Shown: piece by piece, positions 24,501-34,192 of the stretch | Position numbering within the stretch: the first letter of the stretch is position 1 | Layout of the letters: each line of letters begins with the position of its first letter | Assembly (NCBI GenBank): GCA_014904985.1 | Contig: MU128953.1 | Location: forward strand, 170,869-234,868 | DNA length: 64,000 nucleotides | Direction of reading: 5' to 3' | DNA from: Hydnum rufescens UP504 | Lineage: Eukaryota > Basidiomycota > Agaricomycetes > Cantharellales > Hydnaceae | Notes under the pieces: model-generated | What the model saw: the letters and a program-made list of their open reading frames with translations, nothing else | Databases searched by the model: none | What the model was told of the DNA's origin: nothing | Translations under genes and position numbers: made by a program

Positions 24501-26351
24501 GAGACGATGGCCTGCGTTATCTTGGTTTTGGCTTTTACTCTGCTATCGTCTTTGAGACGATAGCCTGCGCCATCTCGGTTTTGGCTTTTACTCTGCTATC
24601 GTCTTTGAGACGATAGCCTGCATTCTCTCAGTTTTGGCTTTTACTCTGCTATCGTCTGGAAGACGATACTATCACTTCATCTATTATTGGTCCTCTATCT
24701 CATGCTTAACCACCCATAGATGTACATTGCCATTTTCTCGATGATTCATGCTACAGGTGCTGCTGGTGATGAGACCTTCAAAGACATTCTATCGCCTATT
24801 GATCGGAAGGGCACCATTATTTGCAAAATCGCCTTAAATGCCTTCATCAATGATGTTGTCAACCTCGTCAGAGTCGGCATTGCAGAGGACTCCAAGTCTC
24901 GACTTGCTGATGACCCTGAGAATCAGGCTCTCATCCACAAACTTGCTGTCCGGGATAAGGATCTTGGTGCTTGGGCCTCCCAACCTTCCCCTCTTGACTT
25001 TGGTGTCAGTACTCATGCCGCTCTCATCCGTCTCCTCAATTTCGATCGCACTTCCTCGCTCCTCTCCCTCCCTGGTCCCAAGGGCAAAGATATGACTGCG
25101 ACTGAATTGGCCACTCAACTTTATAATCTTGCCGGTCCTGGTCATGAGCGCAGACGGATCATTGCACCCTTTGATCCAAAGGGTACTGCCCATCCTGTCT
25201 TTGTGATTGCCTTCGAGCGCCTGGCCCTTCTCTCCCCAAGCTCACCCAAGGACTATACCATCCGTATCCTTGGAAAGGCTATTCCCAAGTTCTGTATTCG
25301 CCATATTCCAACGACTCCTATCCCAGCTGGGCGTGGTGCTCCCATTAGGCGGCCTGTCTGGGATTCCTGGATTTCCCTTGGAAGGGCCTCTGATCCGAAA
25401 CGTGTGGTTCCTTCCCACACACTCACGTTAGATGAGCGCTTCATCATTGCCTCCCAGCGTGGACAGGATGCAGCTGAACGCAATCATGTTGATGCTCCTT
25501 GGGATGCAAAAGATACTGTGCTTCAGGATCTCCCCCTCCTCCTCACTCGCTCAACTCTTCCTAAGGAATGGCATATCCCTTCGCGCTCCTCTGGGTATGT
25601 CTTAGAGACATATGAATGGGTCAACTCTCATTTCGACTTAAACAACAATGTCCATCGCTTTGCACTCATCATTGGCTTCATTCTATCGAAATGCGCACCC
25701 CGCCATACGATTCCTCCAGACCTGCCTGCATCATTGTTTGACCCATTGTGTAGGCGGATCCGCCCAGGTTCCAAGGATATTGCCTTCATCCAAAAGGCAA
25801 ATTCTAAAGGCCATCACGAACAAGGCATCCTCCTCGTCATGTGGACCGTCCTCATCGTCGCACTCTCAGAGAAGGACAGCCCTATCTGTGCCCGCTTTGC
25901 CAAGAATCAAGGTCTTGGGCCTGAGTGGACAAAGAAGCATGGTTCAAAAGGAGTGGTCCCTGGTATGCTCGTCTTTGTGGGATTGGCATGGGGAACTGGG
26001 CTTCAATCGCTGTCGGGAGGACTACCAGGTACTCATTGGGGAATGAGGTCACGGAAAGACGCTCTCGCCTTGTACAGTGCCTTTTCTTCCATGCTTACTG
26101 CAGATGCGCGCTACGGCCCCTATGATGCTGTGGCACTGCTCCTTGGACATGGTAATGCACTCATGTTGGCTACATCGCAAGGTCTTAACGTCCGAAACAT
26201 TGCGTTCTCATCTGCTCCGTCTTCCTCAACGACCAAGATCCCTAAAAATAACCGACATTCCAAGGCCCGTGCTGCCCTACCTGTAGACGATGATGACGAT
26301 GATGACGATGCTGATGAGTCCCTTCATTCTTCCAAACGGATTCGCCTTTAA
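21534..26351 (+). CDS. Cassette 1 gene 2, large protein of unknown family (1342 aa predicted)
   Basis: Seven exons: 21534-21598, 21653-22432, 22493-22762, 22816-23598, 23653-23752, 23811-24209, 24720-26351. Phases agree and give 1343 codons. The first exon is 65 bp in both paralogues, supporting the ATG in MPSENDD. Intron 22433-22492 is open in frame but removing it restores alignment (DPEYPTIEMRLEDL against DAQYAFIVMRIQDL). I recognise no family. Best-conserved blocks are HRLDYRLTVSDRLGLSAIIPN, DEAWLAMAPH, RDLRLEQVYNLDL, ERALAYAYTGSAKLLSRSL, SLLSLPGPKGKD, and the C-terminal NSKGHHEQG, GPEWTKKHGSKG, THWGMRSRK and GPYDAVALLLGH. The end has an acidic Asp run then SSKRIRL, conserved as SSHKRIHL in the paralogue. 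No signal peptide or clear membrane span. It is on the same strand as gene 1, 4.5 kb downstream, so the two may act together. Confidence 0.7.
24277..24670 (+). repeat. 53-bp tandem palindrome repeat inside intron 6 of gene 2
   Basis: Eight units at a regular 53-bp step (24277, 24331, 24384, 24437, 24490, 24543, 24596, 24649), each with CTATCGTCTTTGAGACGATA or a close variant followed by an AGTTTTGGCTTTTACTCTG spacer. They fill most of the 510-bp intron 24210-24719. The equivalent intron of the paralogue holds four palindromes of the other family at 46003-46222. Confidence 0.9.
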
Positions 26352-26384
26352 AGCCAGTTTTCCGGCTCACGGATTCCATAGCCT

Positions 26385-26610
26385 TCTACGTTGTCCATAT
26401 CCTTCGACCGTGTCCATATCCTCCCACCTTGTCCATATCCTTATCCCTTGTCCATATCCTTCTACGTTGTCCATATCCTTATACCTTGTCCATATCCGTC
26501 TACCTTGTCCATATCCGTCTACCTTGTCCATATCCTCATACCTTGTCCATATCTTCATACCTTGTTCATACATTATCCCCCTTGTCCATATCCGTTTCCT
26601 TCATACCCAC
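26385..26610 (+). repeat. 18-bp TTGTCCATATCC minisatellite in 3' flank of gene 2
   Basis: About a dozen units of 18 bp, TTGTCCATATCCTTCTAC and variants, starting 35 bp after the stop codon at 26351. It is probably in the 3' UTR. The open frames across it are repeat artefacts. Confidence 0.8.
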
Positions 26611-26729
26611 TGTATCCATACCAGCTTTATTCCCCATCTGTATATACTGACTCTATAATGTTTCTTGTCAATACAAGTCTCCTTTAATTTATCAGCATCC
26701 ATTTCCATAGCCCACTGTGGGGTCAAGTG

Positions 26730-28030
26730 TGTTCTATCATCTGTGGGATGATTGATAGTGTCCAGTTTCCCTGGGGTTTGTTCACCTATCGTCTGCAAGA
26801 CGATAGGTCCAATATATGATGATCCCTGCCCTATTGTGTATATATGAGATTATACTGTGGTCACTTTCTATCGTCTGTGGGCTGATAGGGTCTGCTACAT
26901 GGTTCCGTCTGTGAGACTATAAGGCTCAATATCTGATCTATGGCCCTCTGTGAGATGATAGGGGATTCCTGATACTATCACCTGTGAGACGATAGAGTCT
27001 AATATCAGTTTTCTGACCCTATCACCTCTGAAACAATAGCCTCTAATATCGAATTCTTTCCCCTATCGCCTCCGAGACGATAGCCTCTAATAACTGATTT
27101 CTGGTCCTATCACCTCTGAGACGACAGATGGTATTGGGCAGGAATCTAATGTTGGAGCCTATCGGCTCAGAGGGGATAGAGTCAAGAATCTGATATTAGA
27201 CTGTATCGTCTCGGGAGCGATAGGGTTAGGACTCCGATATTAGACTCTATATTAGAGACTATAGTCTCGGAGGTGATAGGGTCAGGAATCCGACATTAGA
27301 AGCGATCGTCTCAGAAGTGATAGCGCCAGATATCCGATATTAGATACTATCGTCTCAGAAGTGATAGCGCCAGATATCCGATATTAGAAGCTATCGTCTC
27401 AGAAGTGATAGCGCCAGATATCTGATATTAGAGGCTATCGTCTCAGAAGTGATAGCGCCAGATATCTGATATTAGAGGCTATCGTCTCAGAAGTGATAGC
27501 GCCAGATATCCGATATTAGAGACTATTGTCTCAGAAGTGATAGCGCCAGATATCTGATATTAGAGGCTATCGTCTCAGAAGTGATAGCGCCAGATATCCG
27601 ATATTTAGAGGCTATCGTCTCAGAAGTGATAGCGCCAGATATCCGATATTAGAGGCTATCGTCTCACAGCTGATAGGGCCAACAATCCGATATTAGAGGC
27701 TATCGTCTCAAAAGTGATAGCGCCAGAAATGCGATATTACCGGCTATCGTCTCACAGGTGATAGTGTCAGAAATCCGATATCAGAGGCTATCACCTCACA
27801 GGTGATAGGGCCAGAAATCCAATATTACCGGCTATCGTCTCACAGGTGATAGCGTCAGAAATCTGATATCAGAGGCTATCGCCTCACAGGTGATAGCGCC
27901 AGAAATCCAATATTAGAGGCTATCGTCTCAGAGGTGATAGCGTCAGAAATCCGATATCAGAGGCTATTGCCTCTGAAACGATACAGTCCAATATCGGATT
28001 ATCATCTGCACTCTATCATGTATGGGACGA
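26730..28030 (-). repeat. 44-bp palindrome array, right side, inverted relative to left array
   Basis: After scattered copies at 26730-26985, about 23 units of 44 bp run to 28030: GGCTATCGTCTCAGAAGTGA, then TAGCGCCAGATATCCGATAT, TAGA. The reverse complement matches the 11168-11840 units (TCTAATATTGAATTCCTGAC, GCTATCACATCTGAGACGAT). The two arrays therefore bracket the cassette genes as a long inverted repeat about 15 kb apart. Middle units (27350-27660) are almost identical, a sign of recent homogenisation. Confidence 0.85.
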
Positions 28031-28599
28031 TAAGGTTTACTATCTCCCTCCTTGTGATCAATCGCCTGCCGTTTCACACTGCTCTCCTCACTAAACTCCA
28101 CACAACCTGCAGAGCCTACCTTACGTAATCATTTGAATGCCAATCCCCTATGACATGGATAGCAGCCTATAATAAATGCTGAAAATGGACATGGACATGA
28201 AGGATGAGTAACACATACCCTGCAGTTACCCATGTGACCCTGTGCCATTTTCCATGAGTTCTGAACCTGTGGGCCTGGAGGGACAGTGGGGGGCAATACC
28301 ATTTAGGCCCCATGGGGTCCCCTATGGAAAATTCTAATACTTGTAGATATTTGGAAATGATTATCTAAGTGTGGTTGGCAGCAGTTCTTCCAGTAGGATG
28401 GTTTTTGCCTCAGAGGCCAAAAACATAGGTTTTGCTGAACACACCTGAGCCAAAGGGTCAACTGGTAGCTCTCAAAAACAGTGTTGGCACATGTTATGGA
28501 CTGATTTTTCTCACTGGGAAAGACCCTGTAGTAATTAGCCACCATAGAGTGTACCCAGATCAACTTTAAGACATTCTCACCTCACAAAATCAAAAAAGT
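28031..28599. other. Unassigned DNA right of cassette 1
   Basis: No gene, no palindromes of the cassette families. The sequence near 28110-28135 has a CCTACCTTACGTAATCATTT stretch that could be the right edge of the cassette, but it is not a clear inverted match to the left end. No Copia sequence reappears here. Confidence 0.4.
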
Positions 28600-29563
28600 T
28601 ACAAGCATTGCTGACACAGCCATGACATGACATGATGATCAAGGCCTGCTCCTTGCTGTAGGTGCTTAGCTCTCAGATGCAGAATCTCACAAGAGCCATC
28701 AGGGTTGAGGTTACAAGAGTTCAAGAATTTCAAGCTTGCCTGGTGAAGTACAAATCTCTCTGTGAAATCCTGAATGATGGTGGTAACCATGCAAGCCTTT
28801 GGGACTTTGATAGGTGTGAAAATGTGATGTGAAATGGCAACCTAACAGGGGTGGTTTGGTTCATGGGCCAGGGTGTAGTGTGGATGGATGAATACTTACC
28901 AGGCTTTAGGCATCTCATCAATCTTGGCTCCCAGGTCCTGGCCCTTGTGTTCACTCTTTCTTTGGAACTGAGAAGCAAGATCCTACCAACACATAGCATA
29001 CCCATTGCCTCCACAGATCATCAGGTCATCCACAGGGTCAATCCCAAGTTGGAGAGCAATTAGCACAAGTGGCTCAATCAGAGCACATCAGACAAGGAGC
29101 CCTGCCTCTGAAGCCATCAGCTCTAGCACATACTCTCACTCTTCATTACACACCACCTCTGGCCCATCAGGAATCCTTCTCTCTGTCTCAACAATCATCA
29201 CCTCCCTCTGAGGAGAATCAAGTCCTTGCTCAGTCATTGGAGGGGTGGGTAGATCAGATCACTTGCATCAAGTAGAGTCACAGGAGACTGGAGCAGGAGG
29301 CTTGGGTCAACAGTGGATGGCAATAAGTTCTCCACATTTGTGTGAATATAAGAACACTCTGGGGAGTGCAAACCATCTAGCTGCCTAGGAATGACTCCAA
29401 GGGTCACAATATCTATGCACTCTTCATGCAGGGCCCTGAGATGATGTTTGTATTCAATGTTGTTGGTCAACTCCATGTCACAGCAATCACATGTGAGAGT
29501 TGTATTTCCCAGGAGACACCACATTAGTTTTGAAAATAGGAGTGGAAACAATGGTCTACACAC
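28600..29563 (-). pseudogene. OrsD/DUF3505-type gene, degenerate copy
   Basis: Minus strand. The best preserved part (29500-29330) reads LMWCLLGNTTLTCDCCDMELTNNIEYKHHLRALHEE, then PRQLDGLHSPECSYIHTNVENL, matching KYKHHLKAIHQE and DGFHCPECSYIHTNVENF of the copy at 34245. A second block (29014-28870) matches the region around the GGHGYAVPWKDLASHF segment in a shifted frame. Stops and shifts separate the two, and the linker between them is lost. No intact product is expected. Confidence 0.55.
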
Positions 29564-30850
29564 TTGGAGATGATGTTGTTCTTTAGGATTGGATAGGGAT
29601 GAATTTCATGGTCATGGCTGAAAAAGAACAGTAACAGCACTCAGAGCTAATGAATCACAACTGTCCAGAGTCTATTCAACAGTCCAGATACCATGGAATT
29701 ACTCTCAGAATCTTGCTAGATAGCCAACCACCATCCAACCACCATCTATCAAAACACTTGGAAAAAAATCCTCATGGCTTGCAGACAGATGCCCTGGAGT
29801 GGATGCAACATACTCACCAGGTGTCAAGTTCCTAACATTGGGTTGTAGAGGTGTACTTAGTTGCAGGAGCAGGTCTGAAATGTGGGGGTCATAGCTGAGC
29901 TGAACAGTGCCTCCTTATATATGTTTTGGGCCTTGAGGACATTAAATTCCGTTTGAATGGCACCATATGACACCATCTGACAGGTGGATACCCATGATCA
30001 ATCTGTTGGCAACTGATACAAAGCCACCATGAATGTTTTTGAGAGCTCAGCAACTAATCCAATAGTCCTATTCATCTATCAACAGAGCCTCCACATTGAT
30101 TGTTCAAGTGGAATTGCATTTGAACCCATGCCAGAAGTTGGTGCCACTATATCATGCACAGGGAATCTACTATCTGATACCATTGATACACTCCTGCATG
30201 TATCATCAACATTATCTAAGCAACAGGGTTCAGTAAAGAGTGTTTATCAACATCTGCCTACAGGTGACCTCCAATATAATGTGACTCCCATGTGCATCTG
30301 AGATGATAGTGATAGGGGGCCAGAACATAACAGAGTGCCAATCTACTGACATGTGAATGGTGCTAAAATGTTCCTACAAATGATGCCTCCAATATGGTGA
30401 CACTGCATGTCCATCCCTGACTAGAGTGCAGGTTCTGCAACTCAACAACAACTGGACTGACAGGGACCTGAGTGGGATGCTACAGATGACCTCCCCAGTA
30501 TGGTGTTACTCCCATGTCCATTTCAGGTGATATGGGCATAGAGCAGCAGAGGTCTGTTTCCACCCATATCTAACCAACCAAGCGACTGACAGACATGAGA
30601 GTGGGCTTAAAATAACCCCAGAGATGACAGCTACAATTTGATACCATGCTGATTGGCTGGTGTGGCCCTTAAAGACATAGAGCACAAGAGAGCATGGGTG
30701 TTGCAAGGCCTGCAGGGCCTCAAGGAGTGCAGTTAGAGGTTAGCAAGTATGAGGATTTGAAAGGTTCAGATATAGACTAGCCAGACATGATTGACAATCT
30801 GTATAGGACATAAGATAACAGTGTTATCTTGGCCCTGGAGGGCTTGCAAG
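29041..30850 (+). repeat. Segmental duplication, copy A (with 61568-63390)
   Basis: Nearly base-identical to 61870-63390 over about 1.5 kb, for example AATGAATCACAACTGTCCAG at 29649 and 62172. The outer 29041-29340 part also matches 61568-61860 but with many one-base gains in the second copy. It contains an OrsD-type 5' end and flanking DNA; no intact gene. Confidence 0.85.
29830..30000 (-). promoter_or_regulatory. 5' end and TATA motif of the degenerate OrsD-type copy
   Basis: Minus strand. ATATATAAGGAGGCAC (on the plus strand, GTGCCTCCTTATATAT at 29908-29923) matches the TATA context at 33830 and is preceded by the same CAGATGGTGTCATATG..TTTAATGTCCTC upstream block. It sits in front of the degenerate gene copy at 28600-29563, in the correct orientation. 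Confidence 0.5.
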
Positions 30851-31158
30851 TATGGTTGCCATGGTCAGGTTTTGGTCAGGTTTTGCCCAATTTGGGCAAA
30901 ACCTAAACCTGACCAGGTTCCAAAATCACCCATGAGGGCAAAACCTGAACCTGACCTGAGGTTTGGTCTCATTCAGGTCAGGTTCAGGTTTAAACCTGGT
31001 TTCAGACTGGTTTTTGGATTCAGGGCAAGGGCAAAACCTGAACCTGACCTGAAGAAAATGAAATGAAACCTGACCCCAATGGAACCTGACCTGGGTCAGG
31101 TTCAGGTTTAAACTCAGGTTCCAATCTCTTATGGGGCAAAGATAACACTGTTATCTTA
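30811..31158. repeat. Foldback element with CAGGTT/AACCTG inverted repeats
   Basis: Bounded by the palindromes AAGATAACAGTGTTATCTT (30811-30829) and AAGATAACACTGTTATCTT (31139-31157). Inside are repeated GGTCAGGTTTTGCCC and GGGCAAAACCTGAACCTGACC units in both orientations, able to form a long hairpin. The related copy at 63346-63390 lacks the interior, so the 0.3-kb block is an insertion in copy A or a deletion in copy B. Confidence 0.65.
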
Positions 31159-31229
31159 TGCGCTCTAGGGTTTTTCAATCGTGTCTGGGTAGCCTACATC
31201 TGACCCTTTCTAATGGTGGTACTCACTAA

Positions 31230-31970
31230 GCTCTAGGTGTCTTGGTTGAGGCCCTGGAGGGCTTGCAAGACCTGCGCTCTGTTGTGCTCTAGGTCATTAA
31301 GAGCCGCGTCAGGGATGGAATGGTATGAAATTGTAGCTGTGATCTGTGGGGTGATTTTAAGCCCGCTATGATGTCTGTGAGTGGCTTGGTTGATGAGATA
31401 TGGCTGGAGAGAGACCTGCGCTCTATTGCGCTGTATGCTTATATGACCTGCAATAAACATGGGAGTGGTACCATACTGGAGGGGTGATCTGTAGGAAGAT
31501 TTTGATACCACTGATGTGGCTGGGGGTGGACTGGTTGTTGATATACAGGACCTGTGCTCTCCTGAGGGACCTGTGCTCTGTTGCGCTCTATGGTTATATG
31601 ACCTGCAATAGACATGGGAGTGTGACCATATTGGAGGGTGATCTGTAGGAACATTTTGATACCACTGATGTGGCTGGGGGTGGACTGGTTGTTGATATAC
31701 AGGACCTGCGCTCTCCTGAGGGACCTGCGCTCTGTTGTGCTCTATGGTTATATGACCTGCAATAGACATGGGAGTGTGACCATATTAGAGGGGTGATCTG
31801 TAGGAACATTTTGATACCACTCATGTGGCTGGGGGTGGACTGGTTGTTGATATACAAGACCTGTGCTCTGTTGTGCTCTATGGTTATATGACCTGCAATA
31901 GACATAGGAGTGGACCATATTGAAGAGGTTATCTGTAGGACATTTTAGTACCATTCACACAGCAGCCTTG
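31230..31970 (+). repeat. Minisatellite, about 170 bp unit, GCGCTCT type
   Basis: Four to five units with GACCTGCGCTCTGTTG, TATGACCTGCAATAGACATG, GATCTGTAGGAACATTTTGA and CACTGATGTGGCTGGGGGTG. It is the sister family of the GCGCCCTAG array at 7481. A shorter copy lies at 63370-63790. Units 31580-31860 are almost identical, indicating recent amplification. Confidence 0.75.
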
Positions 31971-32486
31971 TGAGTGGATTGGTTGTTGAGTTACAGGTCA
32001 TACACTCTGTTGTTCTCTGGCACTATATCATTATGATCTGGGATGGACATGGGAGTGAGATTATATTGGAGGTCATCAGTAGGCAGATTTGATAAAGGCT
32101 CTTTGCTGAGATCAGCCTTGTTGCCTAGATAATGTTGATGATAGAGGCAGGAGTGTATGAATGGTATGAGATAGTACATTGCCTGTCAATGATATAGTAA
32201 GACCAAGTTCTGAGATGGGATGCAAAGGGAATTGGACTTGAAGAATGAATGTGGAGGCCTGCTGATTGATTAATCAGACTACTGTATTGGTTGCTGAGCT
32301 GTCAAAAAGATTGGTGGTGGGTTTGTATTAGTTGCCAAGAGATTGATGATGGGTATCCACCTGTGAGATGGTGTATATGGTGGGATTGAAATGGAATTTA
32401 ATGTGCTGAAGGCCAATCTCTATGGGCATCTTTTCAGGTCAGCTTGACCCCCCAACTTTGAAGACCTGCTCCCCAATCTGAAGGCT
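31971..32486. other. Unassigned, with a decayed OrsD-type 5' end
   Basis: No gene. At 32340-32480 the blocks GTATCCACCTGTGAGATGGT and TTTAATGTGCTGAAGG are recognisable relics of the OrsD-family upstream region; the TATA motif is lost. The first part is shared with 63800-64000. Confidence 0.45.
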
Positions 32487-33440
32487 TTCTAATGGTGGGT
32501 ACTCCACTAAAGCCCTCTAGCTGCCCTGGTTGAGGCCCTGCAGGGGTCACAAGACCTGCGCCCTGTTGCGCCCTAGGTCTTTAAGAGCTGCAACAGGGAC
32601 ATAAATGGTACCAAATTGTAGGTATGATCTGGGTGGTGATTTTGAGCCCAAAATGAAGTCTGGGAGTAGCTTGGTTGAGGAGATATGGGTGGAAAGAGAC
32701 CTGCGCCCTGTGGTTGTTATAGTGATGTGGGCTGGAATGAAGATAGGAGTGGAATGACATTAGAGAGGAGATCTGTGGGAAGATTTTGATAGCACTCACA
32801 TGTCCATGGGTGCCCTGGTTGATGAGATATAAGACCTGCGCCCTAGTCAGAGACCTGCGCCCTAGGGTTATAGGATCTGCAATGAAGCTGGGAGTGGAAT
32901 ATATTGGAGAGGACATCTGTAGATAATTTTGATGCCACTCACATTGTCCATGGGTGCCCTGGTTGGTGAGATATAGGACCTGCGCCCTAGTCAGAGACCT
33001 GCGCCTAGGGTTATATGACCTGCAATGAAGCTGGGAGTGGATATATTGGAGATGAGAGCTCTGGGGGGGGGGGGGGGGGGCTGGCAGGATGACTGGGAGG
33101 GGTGGATATATTGGAGAGGACATCAGGATAATTTTAATGCCACTCACATGTCCATGGGTGCCCTGGTTGGTGAGATATAGGACCTGTGCCCTAGGCTATA
33201 TGACCTGCAATAGATGTGGGAGTACAATTATATTGGAGAGGACATCTGTAGAATCATTTGGTACCACTCACATGCCTGTGGGTGGGTATAGGACCTGTGC
33301 CCTGCTGGATGCTAGGCTTATGATGACTGTGTGAAGGTTGAGGGTGTGAGCTAGGAGACCACCTGAGAACCCAGGAAAATGTATTATGGGGACCTAGTGA
33401 AGAGAATAAAGTGGTGAATGTGTCAAGTCCACAACCTGGG
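32487..33440 (+). repeat. Minisatellite, GCGCCCTAG type, second copy
   Basis: Same unit as 7481-8870, including the head (CTTTCTAATGGTGGGTACTC) and the tail block GAAGAGAATAAAGTGGTGAA that also ends the first copy. Many single-base gains and losses inside 32890-33120. A run of 18 G at 33063-33080 interrupts it and may mark a low-quality or misjoined point. Confidence 0.7.
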
Positions 33441-33569
33441 ACCATATCTGATATGGTTTGAACATAATCCTGTTATTTCCTGCACTCTCAGGAGTTTCAA
33501 TCATGGTGAGATAGCCTACACCTGACCCTCTCTAATGAGGGTACTTGCTGTGGCATGGGAGTGCTGGTT

Positions 33570-33960
33570 CAGGCCCTGAATTGTGTGTGTATGGAACTGT
33601 AGGGCCAATGTGTGAGATGAAATGGAAAGGCAAAGGGAATTCCACTTGAAGAATGAATGTGGAGGTGATGTGGATCCATTAATAGCACTATTGTATTAGT
33701 TCCTGAGATGTCAAAAATATTGATGTTGGCTTTGTATTGGTTGCCAAGAGATTGATGTGGGTATCCACCTGTCAAATGGTGTCAGATGGTGCCATTCACA
33801 TGGAATTTAATCTCCTGGGGGCCCCAAACATATATAAGGAGGCACTTTTCAGCCATGATCCCCCACTTGAAGACCTGCTCTTCAACCTCAACTGCTCTGC
33901 TACCACAGGTCTCAGGAACTTGATAGCTGGTGAGTGCCTGGGGACCACTCTGGAGTAGGT
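33570..33960 (+). promoter_or_regulatory. Promoter and first leader exon of OrsD-type gene
   Basis: TATATAAGG at 33831-33839 is preceded by a 200-bp upstream block shared with the copies at 9.0, 29.9 and 62.4 kb, and followed by CCCCACTTGAAGACCTGCTC. The leader ends at CTACCACAGGTCTCAGG, where either a splice acceptor (ACAG) or GTGAGTGCC at 33929 may be used. The coding region follows at about 34.19 kb. Confidence 0.55.
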
Positions 33961-34192
33961 TCTCAAAGCAATCAAGTTTGTTCTGGTTCTTTTGAAGCTA
34001 CTGTCTAGCAATCATCTAGAGACTACTACAAAGTATGTGAACAATTGAATGGACTCTGCATAGTCCTGATTCATTAAAGAATACACATCTGACTGTTATG
34101 TTGTAGTCAATCAATTCCAATCCAGTACTAAAGAATCCTATCATGTCCATGTTCAAGTGTGTAGAATATGTTTGACTATTCCATTGTCAGGA

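Noticed and set aside
26367..26687. Open frames with SISLYLVHI / EDMDKVDGYGQG repeats
   Set aside because: Products of the 18-bp TTGTCCATATCC minisatellite, open in all frames because the unit length is a multiple of three.
11168..28030. CRISPR array
   Set aside because: The 44-bp and 53-bp repeats are palindromic, but spacers are also repeated or too variable in length, there are no cas genes, and the genome is eukaryotic.
28070..28135. Right terminus of cassette 1 as inverted copy of the left-end motif
   Set aside because: Only a few bases agree (CCTACC, TTACGTAAT); too weak to claim a terminal inverted repeat.
31233..31954. Repeated peptide frames (YCRSYNHRAQQS and similar) in the minisatellites
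   Set aside because: Frame content follows the tandem unit, shifts between units, and differs between the homologous arrays.
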